Positions 55,174-63,714 of a stretch of 64,000 bases of DNA are shown piece by piece. The notes under the pieces are model-generated. The model was not told the DNA's origin and searched no databases. It saw only the letters and a list, made by a program, of their open reading frames with translations. Made by a program: the position numbers and the translations under genes. The stretch comes from DASRAJ01 sp035638255 (GTDB lineage: Bacteria; Bacteroidota; Bacteroidia; Chitinophagales; UBA10324), in assembly GCA_035638255.1 (NCBI GenBank), contig DASRAJ010000155.1:1-64000 (forward strand), written 5' to 3'. Each line of letters begins with the position of its first letter. The stretch's first letter is position 1.

Positions 55174-55605
55174 TTACTGCTTAGTCCACGTCTCTGTGCA
55201 TGAACCGGAAACACTGGAGTAAGAAACCGAAATTGTCTTTTTATCAGAACTCAGGGTGCCTGTGCCGGTGTATGATTTAGAGCCATTCGACTTATTAGTG
55301 AATGAGATGGTAGCTCCGCTTACTCCGGCAGTCAGGTAGGCATTAGCATTAAAGTTATCAAAATTTCCAATGTCAATACTGGTGGCATCGCCAGGAGCTT
55401 CAATAATTGTTACGTTGTACCCGCTTGTACAATTCTGACTCGTGACAGCCCAGGTTCCAAGATAGCAAGTGCGGTCACAGTCGTTTGCACTATTAGATGA
55501 GTCGTCCTTCTTGCATGAGTTATAGAACAAGATGGTGCAGGTTGCAGTAATGATCAGCAGTAAAGGATAGAGGAATAAAATCTTCTTGTAAAGGATCTTT
55601 TTCAT
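55174..55605 (-). CDS. Lipocalin-like lipoprotein
   Basis: A 143-residue lipoprotein. The lipobox is at FYNSCKKDD (Cys about 31), and the acidic residues just after the Cys (KKDDSS) match the Bacteroidota surface-lipoprotein export pattern only loosely. The mature domain has RTCYLGTWAVTSQNC and a closing TISVSYSSVSGSCTETWTK, a small beta-barrel resembling lipocalin-like (DUF4923-type) proteins. A pair of Cys near each end may bond. Function unknown. Confidence 0.75.
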   Translation of the reverse strand: MKKILYKKILFLYPLLLIITATCTILFYNSCKKDDSSNSANDCDRTCYLGTWAVTSQNCTSGYNVTIIEAPGDATSIDIGNFDNFNANAYLTAGVSGATISFTNKSNGSKSYTGTGTLSSDKKTISVSYSSVSGSCTETWTKQ

Positions 55606-56098
55606 GAGGATGAATTTTTATCGGATTTTTGTTTGATCGCGAAGATAAGAAGCTATAATCTCATAAAGACTTTTTAGCCTAACTAAAAAGTAAAATTATT
55701 AAGTGATCGCATCATCGGGCTTAACAGTAACCCTGTAAAGAAATTCTCAGTCGGAAAGATGTTAGGCAAAGCCCTAATGCTCTTTTCTTGGGAATGAGGA
55801 CTTATTTTTAATTTTATGTTTTTGCGGTAGCTACCTCTCCGTGTAAAGTGAAAGAGAGTGCAAATTGAATCGCGGAGTATGAATATAGGGTCCTAATATG
55901 TGCGCTTCTGAGTTTTCGGCTGGATTCATCACAATTATTTTATTTCTTTATTAAGCAGGTAAACACTTTCCCCGCTTGGAAAAGCAATTAAAGGTGAGTT
56001 CTGATGTTGCTTGTAAACAATAGCATGTACGGAAAATTGCTGTTTACTTTAGTTTACTTAAAGTAAACAACTTTAACCTTGTAAAAAAGAATCCATCA
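55606..56098. other. Intergenic region ending in the first copy of a duplicated promoter
   Basis: 493 bp. The first 300 bp show nothing I can name. From about 55950 the sequence is the first copy of a 231-bp tandem duplication that carries TTGTAAACAA and TGTTTACTT boxes. Confidence 0.6.
56052..56068. promoter_or_regulatory. Palindromic operator-like site, copy 1
   Basis: GTTTACTTAAAGTAAAC is a perfect 17-bp palindrome around a central A, 30 bp before the truncated start codon. An additional TGTTTACTT lies just upstream at 56041. Confidence 0.7.
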
Positions 56099-56194
56099 AT
56101 GTCTGGAAATTTAAGGTCACTTAATCAAACAGAACCGACCTCAATTTTGAATTGTCGAATTGAAGTTGCATTGAAAAAAAACTTACGATGCTAA
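56099..56194 (+). pseudogene. Truncated first copy of the ribbon-helix-helix gene
   Basis: It encodes MSGNLRSLNQTEPTSILNCR and then IEVALKKNLRC before a stop, matching the first 26 or so residues of the intact protein at 56330 before the frame is lost. Confidence 0.85.
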
Positions 56195-56283
56195 ACATTT
56201 TCCCCGTTTGGAGAAGCAACTGAAGGATAGTTCTGATGTTGATTGTAAACAATAACATGTGCGGAAAATTGCCTGTTTACTTT

Positions 56284-56301
56284 TGTTTACTTAAGTAAAC
56301 A
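56284..56301. promoter_or_regulatory. Palindromic operator-like site, copy 2
   Basis: TGTTTACTTAAGTAAACA is a perfect 18-bp palindrome 28 bp before the ATG. Another half site TGTTTACTT lies 10 bp upstream (56274-56282), and ATTGTAAACAAT lies at 56242-56253. Ribbon-helix-helix proteins typically bind such arrays next to their own gene. Confidence 0.75.
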
Positions 56302-56329
56302 GGTTAAACTTGTAAAAAAGAATCCATCA

Positions 56330-56722
56330 ATGTCTGGAAATCTAATGTCACTAAATCAAACAAAAGCGACCTCAATTTTGAATTGTCGAGTTGAAGTTGC
56401 ATTGAAAGATAAATTTACAATGCTCGCGGGGGAACGTGGAATGAACGTAAATCAATGGCTCACAATCCTTGTTGAAGAAGCTGTTGCGAACAAGAATGAA
56501 GAGCGATTAGAGACCATCACTCAGGAGCGCAATGCATTAGAAGAACAAGTGAAACTGTGGGAGCAACAAAAAGAAAACGCTCAAATCAGGTACAATGAAA
56601 TTATTAAAAGCCTTGAGGAAGATGAAAATAAACATTTCTTTTTCATTCCCAAGTGGGGCTGGAAGAAAATTAAGGAATTATCGCCCGCAATTCTTCAAGC
56701 CTCGGCAACAAGATCACAATAG
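56330..56722 (+). CDS. Ribbon-helix-helix DNA-binding protein with coiled-coil tail, probably autoregulated
   Basis: A 130-residue protein. Residues about 14-50, TSILNCRVEVALKDKFTMLA then GERGMNVNQWLTILVEEAV, follow the Arc/MetJ ribbon-helix-helix pattern: a short strand, then two helices. A charged coiled coil follows (about 52-95), then HFFFIPKWGWKKIKEL and a short tail. No toxin or partition partner lies beside it, so it is not clearly an antitoxin. Palindromes directly before its ATG suggest it binds its own promoter. The first 26 codons and the promoter are duplicated just upstream. Confidence 0.7.
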   Translation: MSGNLMSLNQTKATSILNCRVEVALKDKFTMLAGERGMNVNQWLTILVEEAVANKNEERLETITQERNALEEQVKLWEQQKENAQIRYNEIIKSLEEDENKHFFFIPKWGWKKIKELSPAILQASATRSQ

Positions 56723-56937
56723 TATTTTTCCCAAGTCCTATTTTTAAAAGGCCTGATGAAAGCGAGTTTTCCTGAATATAACTTAGCCTTAAGGGTAGCC
56801 TATGACATAAAGCCCAGCCCTTCTTTCAGGCTCGACACTTTATTACTTAAATATACCCCGTATCCTCTTTTAGCCTAAGAATGCCCTTTGGGCTTGGAGC
56901 CCCTCCAATCTCTCATCTTTTGCCTAAGAGGCCCCGC

Positions 56938-58605
56938 TCACTCCTTCACAAACTTACCCACTTCACTCATCCCTGTTTTGGTGTTGATGATTTGCAGCAG
57001 GTAAATTCCATTGGGCAAGGTGGTGGTGGTTAGTTCTGCTTTCTTGTTTGAATAAGTTGTTAGCAAAACTATTTTTCTTCCCGCCACATCATACACAGCA
57101 ATCATCCCGCCCGAGGCGGGAGATGGAGAAAGGAAATTTATGGTGAGAAGATTTTGAACGGGGTTGGGGGAGAGGGAGAAGGAATTATTGTTTATTAATT
57201 CACCAACACCCTCATTCTTGTTACATCTGAATTTTGCAAGGAAGGGATCCTCTGTACCAGTTAAAAGAAAGGTATCGTTACCTACGATAAATGGAGTTGA
57301 CGCGTAGTCTCCGAATAAATAAAGATCACCATCAGGATCAATTGTTATATCATTTTTATCATCTCCACCGCTTGATAGAGATGAAGCACAAAGAACATTT
57401 CCTGATTCATCATATTTTACGATGAACATCGGATCATCTGAAGAGCCCTGTAGTGTGATCGAATCAAAGCTAATGTGTGTGGAATCAAATCCGCCGGAAA
57501 CAAATACATTTCCAAGGGGATCAACAGCCAAGCTGTAACCCCGGTTATGATATAAGCCGGTACCAACCGAACCTTTAGCCCAAAGCACATTTCCAAAGGC
57601 ATCATATTTTGCAAGAAACATTTCTGCGCCATCAGAACTCGTGAGTGTGTCATTTCCGAAATTCACGCCATAAGAATAATATCCTGTAATAAAAATATTA
57701 TTTACAGCATTAGCTGCAATGCCAATACCTTCATCATAAGATGTACCTCCTACAGATTTAACCCAAACAAAATTTCCTGTTGCGTCATACTTTATAATAT
57801 AGACATCATCTTGACCTTCCGGCGTCAAGGTTTGACCTCCAATTACTAAAATGTGATAAAAAAGGCCAGTAAGGTATATATCGCCCAAATTGTCAAGGGC
57901 TATTCCATTTCCTGACGAAGAAGATGAAAAATATGATTCATCGACGGTTTTGGCCCAAAGTACATTACCATTGGTGTTATATTTTACAACAAGCATATCT
58001 TCTGTGAACGTATGCAATTGAAATGGCCCAAAAACTAACTCATCAGAAGTAAACGAACCAGTCACATAGACATTCCCAGCGGCATCAGTGGTTATATCTC
58101 TTCCAGTGTTAAGTGATCCATCACTTGATGCCTCAGGTTGTTGCACCCATATTACATTTCCTGCACTATCGTACTTGGCTATAAACATGTTCATGAAATT
58201 AGATGAAAGCGCGTGTGAATCAAAGTAAACCGAATCACCTGCAAATGTTCCTGTCACGTAAATATTTCCTGAAACATCCGTTGCGATATCAATGTAGAAG
58301 AATAATGAAAGAAATCCGCCGGCAGTCTTTGCCCAAATTACATTTCCTGCGCTGTTATATTTCACGAGGAATAAATTTCCTCCATAGGGATTAGATAAAG
58401 TGAAGGGGAAAAATGTCACTGAACCTCCCTGCAATGAAGTAAATCCAGCCACATAAATGTTTCCAAAAGGATCGTAAGAAATACTGTAACCTTCGCCAGT
58501 TGTAGTGCACGACCCATTTCTTGCCCACAGCCATTCTTGGGCCGACATTCTTCCCCCAATAAAAACCATCACCACAAAAGCAGCCACTGCAGTAAATCTT
58601 TTCAT
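56938..58605 (-). CDS. T9SS-exported SBBP-type beta-propeller protein
   Basis: The start is the ATG at 58605, giving signal peptide MKRFTAVAAFVVMVFIGGRMSAQ; an upstream ATG adds seven residues. The body (about 25-460) has SBBP-like repeats: FLVKYNSAGNVIWAKTAGG, FIAKYDSAGNVIWVQQPEA, YIIKYDATGNFVWVKSVGG and FLAKYDAFGNVLWAKGSVG, with NIYVTG strands between. The type A tail (about 480-555) has FSLSPNPVQNLLTINFLSPS and LPNGIYLLQIINTKTG. It is a paralogue in style of the genes at 48631 and 53035. Confidence 0.85.
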   Translation of the reverse strand: MKRFTAVAAFVVMVFIGGRMSAQEWLWARNGSCTTTGEGYSISYDPFGNIYVAGFTSLQGGSVTFFPFTLSNPYGGNLFLVKYNSAGNVIWAKTAGGFLSLFFYIDIATDVSGNIYVTGTFAGDSVYFDSHALSSNFMNMFIAKYDSAGNVIWVQQPEASSDGSLNTGRDITTDAAGNVYVTGSFTSDELVFGPFQLHTFTEDMLVVKYNTNGNVLWAKTVDESYFSSSSSGNGIALDNLGDIYLTGLFYHILVIGGQTLTPEGQDDVYIIKYDATGNFVWVKSVGGTSYDEGIGIAANAVNNIFITGYYSYGVNFGNDTLTSSDGAEMFLAKYDAFGNVLWAKGSVGTGLYHNRGYSLAVDPLGNVFVSGGFDSTHISFDSITLQGSSDDPMFIVKYDESGNVLCASSLSSGGDDKNDITIDPDGDLYLFGDYASTPFIVGNDTFLLTGTEDPFLAKFRCNKNEGVGELINNNSFSLSPNPVQNLLTINFLSPSPASGGMIAVYDVAGRKIVLLTTYSNKKAELTTTTLPNGIYLLQIINTKTGMSEVGKFVKE

Positions 58606-58645
58606 AACCAGATATTTTTCTTTCAACTAAAGTACTGTAAAAAAT

Positions 58646-58735
58646 CTCGCTGCCTCCTGACCTCCTGAAGGGAGGAACCGCTCCCCACCACGAGTGCGAG
58701 TGGTTCTCCCATTTAGGAGTCAGAGGGCAGCGCAG
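58646..58735. repeat. ~90-bp palindromic interspersed repeat (same family as the hsdR insert)
   Basis: CTCGCTGCCTCCTGACCTCC at the left and GGAGTCAGAGGGCAGCG at the right are imperfect inverted arms. It aligns with 32782-32874 along its whole length. Confidence 0.85.
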
Positions 58736-58738
58736 GTT

Positions 58739-58906
58739 TTATCGCTGCACAATTATTTTTTTCGAAGAAACCCTATCCTCCTCCCGCAGCGTCACCAAAT
58801 AAATCCCTTCAGCAAGATAATCGACATACACAATGCGGTTTTTGAAGTATGGGTAGAGGGTGAGTTGTTTTACTGCGACGCCGTAGGTGTTGATGATGGT
58901 GGATCA
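58739..58906 (-). pseudogene. Decayed type A T9SS sorting tail
   Basis: The minus strand reads TIINTYGVAVKQLTLYPYFK then NRIVYVDYLAEGIYLVTLRE and a lysine-rich end KKIIVQR and stop, a normal type A tail with no gene in front of it; an in-frame TGA lies just upstream. It is what is left of another secreted-protein gene. Confidence 0.7.
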
Positions 58907-58930
58907 CTTGACATAGCATTAGTTGTTGCC

Positions 58931-60157
58931 CTAAATCTGCGGCGATACATAATAAATATGTAGCGTATAACGATCACTGTTTTCAATATGAAATATTTTG
59001 AAAAAGACAAGACTCTTTCCTCTAAAGCCAATGAAACTCCAATGCTTCGGGATTGCGAAATCACCAACTAAATTTTCGTGATCATAAACTTGCAGGCACC
59101 ATGTTTCCTTGATGGTTGATAGATTCCATATCCTTATCGCAGAATATCCCGCATCCTTGCCTGAAACAATAGTGGATGAATCAGGAACTAAATAGCTGCG
59201 TGCTAATAACTTCAACTCCGGATTTTGTTTTATTGCTCCATAATATGCACAACGATATCTTATGCTATCCATGATAAATCCGAACGCTAAATCAGGTAAT
59301 GTCTTTTTATCAAAATTTCGAATAAATCTGAGTGAATCTTTTGCTTCAATATAAACTCCATTTCTTCCAAACGTTCGTAGCAAATTACCATTCAAATCAT
59401 AAACTTTTAACAGTGAGTCTGCAGCTTCACCGACAGTTACTTCATTTTCTGCATCATCTAATGAAATTGCTGCAAAATCAAGATATGGAAGAAACCCCCG
59501 TTCACCGGAGTATATACTATCATGATGAATTAGATATTGAGGGTTATAAACCCATTTAAGAAAATTAGTATCACGACGGGTAACTAATGGATCCGCGCTT
59601 TTCAAATATGGTATGTTATATGAAGCAATGATGTTTTTAGTATAAAAATCATGGGTCAACGATTGAATAGTATCAGTATCCTGTTTTCCATAATAGCAAG
59701 GCAAATAAACTTTATTATTTTTTTCAGAATAAAAGAAATCTGATATCATGTAACTACCCCAGTAATGATCACTAAAAATACGGCAGAAGAAATAGCCCCC
59801 GACTTTAAAAGATTTATTAAGAAACAGTGGATGCAAATTGCCATCATTAAAAACGTAGTAATGTTTGCTTAAGTAAAAATTTACTGGGAAATACTTATAC
59901 CTCGTCGCCAATACTTTGTTAAGTTCAATTTGCTTATTGATACTCCCATTTTTATCAATAACATAAAACTGCGAACCGTAATAATTAAGGATGTAAAAGG
60001 TGTCATCTTGACATTGCATTATTAAAGATGGTTGTTCATAAGCAGTAAAAGGAAGTTCAAAAACGGAAGAATCAAGAACTATAAAAGTTCGTGAAGAGTT
60101 AATATGATGCGTGCCGGTCGTAAACGATAATAAGGAAAGAACCAAAATCTTTTTCAT
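58931..60157 (-). CDS. 6-bladed propeller protein (DUF4221/BF3164-like), secreted
   Basis: The start is the ATG at 60157; another ATG lies three codons earlier. The N-terminus MKKILVLSLLSFTTGTHHIN is a probable signal peptide. The body (about 390 residues) has strands and motifs seen in the DUF4221/BF3164-like propeller families of Bacteroidota: DDTFYILNYYGSQFYVIDKN, SLLKVYDLNGNLLRTFGR and NKVYLPCYYGK. It has no T9SS tail and no lipobox, so it may stay periplasmic. Function unknown. Confidence 0.65.
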   Translation of the reverse strand: MKKILVLSLLSFTTGTHHINSSRTFIVLDSSVFELPFTAYEQPSLIMQCQDDTFYILNYYGSQFYVIDKNGSINKQIELNKVLATRYKYFPVNFYLSKHYYVFNDGNLHPLFLNKSFKVGGYFFCRIFSDHYWGSYMISDFFYSEKNNKVYLPCYYGKQDTDTIQSLTHDFYTKNIIASYNIPYLKSADPLVTRRDTNFLKWVYNPQYLIHHDSIYSGERGFLPYLDFAAISLDDAENEVTVGEAADSLLKVYDLNGNLLRTFGRNGVYIEAKDSLRFIRNFDKKTLPDLAFGFIMDSIRYRCAYYGAIKQNPELKLLARSYLVPDSSTIVSGKDAGYSAIRIWNLSTIKETWCLQVYDHENLVGDFAIPKHWSFIGFRGKSLVFFKIFHIENSDRYTLHIYYVSPQI

Positions 60158-60284
60158 CCTTAACAAACGTAGTGAATTTATTGTTACCGCTCTGCTTCCT
60201 CCTAATCTCGATTAATCGGAAAGGAAACGTTCCCCCACTGAATTTATAACTGTATCTGATGTTGAAGAGGCAAAAAAAAATATA

Positions 60285-60548
60285 ATGTCTCAATACAGTG
60301 AAATAGTAACTAAAGTGGAACTCTTTAAAACTAAGGAGGGGAAATGTGTTCAAGCATTACATGAAGGACCGTTTGAAAATGAAGAATACACGTTAAACCG
60401 CATTGAAAAATATGCAGAAACTCAAGGACTGGTAAAGAATGGCTATCACCACGAAATTTATTTGGTCAACTTCGCTAGAGAGAAAAACAAAAATAAATAC
60501 AGAACTATTTTGCGTGAACCAGTAAAGACCAATAAAATAACGCCTTGA
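60285..60548 (+). CDS. GyrI-like small-molecule-binding domain protein
   Basis: An 87-residue protein corresponding to the C-terminal half of a GyrI-like (SBMB/AraC effector-binding) domain: QALHEGPFENEEYTLNRIEK, then GYHHEIYLVNFAREKNKNKY and RTILREPVK, which are the usual closing motifs (HHEIYL and K-x-RTILR-x-PV). Such domains bind small hydrophobic molecules. The short length suggests either a single-lobe form or a truncated relic; ATG at 60285 is a sensible start and the reading frame is clean. Confidence 0.75.
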   Translation: MSQYSEIVTKVELFKTKEGKCVQALHEGPFENEEYTLNRIEKYAETQGLVKNGYHHEIYLVNFAREKNKNKYRTILREPVKTNKITP

Positions 60549-60660
60549 TAACCAAGCTGACGCATTCATTCCATTGACGTCGTAAAAAAAAACACCGTAG
60601 GAGTGACCTAATGGTAGAAAAGAAAAACCACCACAACCTTTTAGCGACTGAGGCCAATAG

Positions 60661-61359
60661 TTAATCCCAAAGCGAGTTCTTCTCAGAATTAATAATTTTT
60701 TGAAGAAACCAATTAGGTAGCTCGAATATAGTCATCAGTCCTTTCCGCAATTGAATATCAAAATCCGTACATTCATGTATTAAAATTTGAACATCAGATG
60801 TTCTATCTACCTTAACAATTTTAAAAAAAGAATTACGCGGAAATAAAACCTCTCTTTCAGCATTTCGAACTTCAGATCTTTTATACAACGATTCTACATC
60901 GACAGCAAAACTTTCTTTTGCAATTTTAATCTCGATTACTAATGAATAATTTTCTCTGCCAGCAAAATGTTTTGTTTTAGATGATGAAATGAAAGTGGGA
61001 AAACAAACTTTTTTATTTAATTTGTTTTCATAAAAACTAAATTCTTCATTTATATCAATTGGATTCGAATGACAATAAACGGAATCTCCATCTGTATTCC
61101 TTAACTTCTTAAGTGCTGAATCTAAACCTTGGATACACCTTCGATAGCAAAATAATTTTTTCTTATTTCGCAATTCTCTATTTAAAATACGTGATCCATA
61201 TCCTAAGTAATAAGTTAAAGCTGCGGCCTCCTCGGTTGTAAGACCCAATTCTTTTGTAAGCATTTTGCTCAACGGCCCAGGGTCTGTATTTGCATTTACA
61301 ATAAAATCATGAAAGGTTTTGCCATTATATCCCCAACTAATTTTATTACAATCAATCAA
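60661..61359 (-). CDS. Putative ADP-ribosyltransferase (R-S-ExE type)
   Basis: A 232-residue protein with the three landmarks of arginine-specific ADP-ribosyltransferases in order: an Arg at about 73-74 (LFCYRRCIQGLD), the S-x-S strand at about 123-127 (PTFISSSK), and the ExE motif at 168-170 (NAEREVLFPRNSFFKIV). The helical part before (TTEEAAALTYYLGYGSRILN) fits the family's N-terminal helices. Such enzymes transfer ADP-ribose from NAD+ to a protein or nucleic acid and are usually toxins or effectors. There is no signal peptide, secretion tag or obvious immunity gene. Target unknown. Confidence 0.7.
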   Translation of the reverse strand: MIDCNKISWGYNGKTFHDFIVNANTDPGPLSKMLTKELGLTTEEAAALTYYLGYGSRILNRELRNKKKLFCYRRCIQGLDSALKKLRNTDGDSVYCHSNPIDINEEFSFYENKLNKKVCFPTFISSSKTKHFAGRENYSLVIEIKIAKESFAVDVESLYKRSEVRNAEREVLFPRNSFFKIVKVDRTSDVQILIHECTDFDIQLRKGLMTIFELPNWFLQKIINSEKNSLWD

Positions 61360-61459
61360 TTTACTGAAAGGTATTTTATTATTTTAGTTTTTCAATCACT
61401 CAAGAACGGTTGGTAAGGACGTAGCCATCTGGCAGAAAGAATGGTATCCGAGCTCCTTA

Positions 61460-62254
61460 TCACAATCCCTTAGCTTGGTTTTCGAACTTAGTTTTTTTAA
61501 GCTGTATGTCCTTCTTAATTCGATTCTGAATAAACGATGAATAGAGTTCCCGATAATTCTTGATACTCACTCTGATTTCCGAATTAGTCTTTTTAGGCAT
61601 GGTATTTTTATCTATAACATAAAAATGCGATTCAATGAATTCCAGAATGGTCGAGTCACCACTCCATGAATAATAGTACTTACCTAACATATCCTCCATT
61701 CTGGGAAGGTAAGCTAATTCATCTGAAAATCCCCATTTCGAATTGTTCCAAGAGTAATTCTTTGCCGAAGGAATATCGCTGTGCAATTTGTAGAATTCTG
61801 TAATATCTGATGGCCCATAAATAAATCTAAAAATCTTTAACAAGACCTCTCCGGAACCACCATATGAAATTACATTGATTGAGATTAGTCGATCCCTATA
61901 AAAGTACAGTTGAATACTATTTGATTGCTGCCCTGCAAATATAAACGTGTCAGTTTCATTACGAACTTCCATAAAAGAATTCATCGTATCACGAGATATC
62001 AACCAATGATCTCCAAACTTGAATGAGTCAAGAGCAGTCATAAGTTTTACGTTTAAAAATCCGTGTCTGGTATCCAAATTGGCTATTGAAGACTTGTGGG
62101 CATATTCAATTGTATCGGACTTTACTGTGAAAAGCATCGGAGCTTTTGTTTTTTCATTTTTCACATCGTCATCGCTACAGCTAAGATTAGATGCACTTGG
62201 AATTGTTAGGGCTACTATTAAAACTGCCACCTGATTTCTTATTGAATTTGACAT
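61460..62254 (-). CDS. Lipoprotein, unknown function
   Basis: A 264-residue protein with a lipobox-like end to the signal peptide, PSASNLSCSDDD (Cys 26), followed by acidic residues of the kind linked to surface export in Bacteroidota lipoproteins. The mature domain is beta-rich with a long charged C-terminal helix (SFIQNRIKKDIQLKKTKFEN). No family is recognised. It precedes the ADP-ribosyltransferase gene on the same strand with a 100-bp gap, so a link is possible but unproven. Confidence 0.65.
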   Translation of the reverse strand: MSNSIRNQVAVLIVALTIPSASNLSCSDDDVKNEKTKAPMLFTVKSDTIEYAHKSSIANLDTRHGFLNVKLMTALDSFKFGDHWLISRDTMNSFMEVRNETDTFIFAGQQSNSIQLYFYRDRLISINVISYGGSGEVLLKIFRFIYGPSDITEFYKLHSDIPSAKNYSWNNSKWGFSDELAYLPRMEDMLGKYYYSWSGDSTILEFIESHFYVIDKNTMPKKTNSEIRVSIKNYRELYSSFIQNRIKKDIQLKKTKFENQAKGL

Positions 62255-62641
62255 TGTAATCCAGTATCTATGCTTTAAACCTCACCCTGTCTACTTCTGA
62301 AGGTTGGGGACAGGACGGAAGTTCAAGAGCAAATTTAATTATATTGCAACAAGTTTCACAGTCAATCTCGCATTCACTCCCCTATCCACATCCTTAGGCA
62401 ACATTCACTGGTTGAAACGTCACCACATTTAATGTCACAGAATATTGGTCATGGTCAATCGAATCAAACTGAGCAACACCACTCGAATCCACTTTCTTAA
62501 ACCGTTCCGTTGACATTTGTCAATAAATTTTTCTACCTTTTATCATCATTCTACACCTTTTATTGGATGCATCTTTACATCACTTAGGCGAGGAAGTCGA
62601 CAACCGAACCAAAGTCAAAGATCAAAAGTTATAAGAACCTC
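62255..62641. other. Divergent intergenic region before the flavin monooxygenase
   Basis: 387 bp between a minus-strand lipoprotein gene and a plus-strand oxidoreductase. I see no gene, no consensus promoter with correct spacing and no notable repeat. Confidence 0.45.
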
Positions 62642-63670
62642 ATGGAAATTGGAATTGACAGTTTTGCTGCGATGTTTAACGCTAACAGCACTAAAGCAAT
62701 AAGCGATGAAGATGCATTGGCTCAATTGCTTGACAGAATAGTGCATGCAGATAAAATGGGTCTTGATGTATTTGGAATTGGAGAACATCACCGGGAGGGC
62801 TTTCTTGATTCTGCACCGTCAATTATTTTGGCTGCGGCCGCTGCACGCACAAAAAATATCCGGCTTACCAGTGCTGTTATGGTGCTTAGTGCAGCCGACC
62901 CTGTAAGAGTATTTCAAAGTTTCGCAACACTCGATCTGATTTCCCGTGGTCGCGCAGAAATGGTTGTTGGGCGTGGCTCATCTATAGAGGCTTTCCCGCT
63001 GTTTGGTTATAGTCTTGATGATTATGATGAACTGTTTGCCGAAAAGCTGGAGCTCTTACTTAAAATTCGTGAGAGCGAGTTTGTCACCTGGTCAGGTAAA
63101 TTTCGTCCTGCCATTAATAACCTGCCGGTCTATCCACGACCATTACAGAAACCCCTACCAATCTGGCTCGGTGTAGGTGGCACGCCTGAATCTTTCATTC
63201 GGGCCGGGACTCTCGGACTTCCGTTGATGGTTGCTATCATTGGCGGCGATACTCATCGCTTTCGCCCGCTGGTAGATCTTTATAGGGAGGCCGGAAAAAG
63301 AGCAGGGTATCTTCCTGAACAATTGAAAGTAGGTATGCACTCGTTAGGCTATGTGGCAAACACTACCAAGCATGCGTTAGATGAATTTTATCTGGGCTAC
63401 GCAGCCGCCATGACAAAGGTGGGCAGAGAACGCGGATGGCCACCGATGACAAGAGCAAGGTTCGAGGCGCAGATAGGACCGGAAGGCGCGTTGATTGTTG
63501 GCAGCCCTGAAGATGTAGCAGAAAAAATTCTCCGGCACTCCGAGGCGCTTGGTGGTATTTCAAGGCTTACGTTCCAGATGGATACTGCTGACGTACCTCA
63601 TGAAAAATTGATGCAGGCTATTGAGCTGATTGGCACACTTGTAAAGCCATTGGTCATTGATAAACAATAA
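62642..63670 (+). CDS. LLM class flavin-dependent oxidoreductase (luciferase-like)
   Basis: A 342-residue protein of the bacterial luciferase-like monooxygenase family: DKMGLDVFGIGEHHREGFLD, LTSAVMVLSAADPVRVFQSF and LDLISRGRAEMVVGRGSSIE, then PVYPRPLQKPLPIWLGVGG. The family uses FMNH2 or F420 to oxidise small molecules. The sequence resembles the Atu2307/SP_0267-type subfamily, whose substrates are not known to me. It is followed after 44 bp by a peroxiredoxin in the same direction, a common pairing with redox roles. Confidence 0.9.
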   Translation: MEIGIDSFAAMFNANSTKAISDEDALAQLLDRIVHADKMGLDVFGIGEHHREGFLDSAPSIILAAAAARTKNIRLTSAVMVLSAADPVRVFQSFATLDLISRGRAEMVVGRGSSIEAFPLFGYSLDDYDELFAEKLELLLKIRESEFVTWSGKFRPAINNLPVYPRPLQKPLPIWLGVGGTPESFIRAGTLGLPLMVAIIGGDTHRFRPLVDLYREAGKRAGYLPEQLKVGMHSLGYVANTTKHALDEFYLGYAAAMTKVGRERGWPPMTRARFEAQIGPEGALIVGSPEDVAEKILRHSEALGGISRLTFQMDTADVPHEKLMQAIELIGTLVKPLVIDKQ

Positions 63671-63714
63671 TAGAAATTAAATACAAAATTTGCATTTCAC
63701 AAAAAAACAAAACC

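Larger units (their letters stand above)
55955..56418. repeat. Tandem duplication (period 231 bp) of a promoter and gene start
   Basis: The stretch from about 55955 to 56187 is repeated from about 56186 to 56418, with an offset of exactly 231 between the two start codons (56099 and 56330). Both copies carry the TGTTTACTT palindromes. They differ at many scattered places, so the duplication is old. Confidence 0.85.

Noticed and set aside
56330..56722. Antitoxin of a toxin-antitoxin pair
   Set aside because: The ribbon-helix-helix fold fits, but no toxin-like gene lies on either side.
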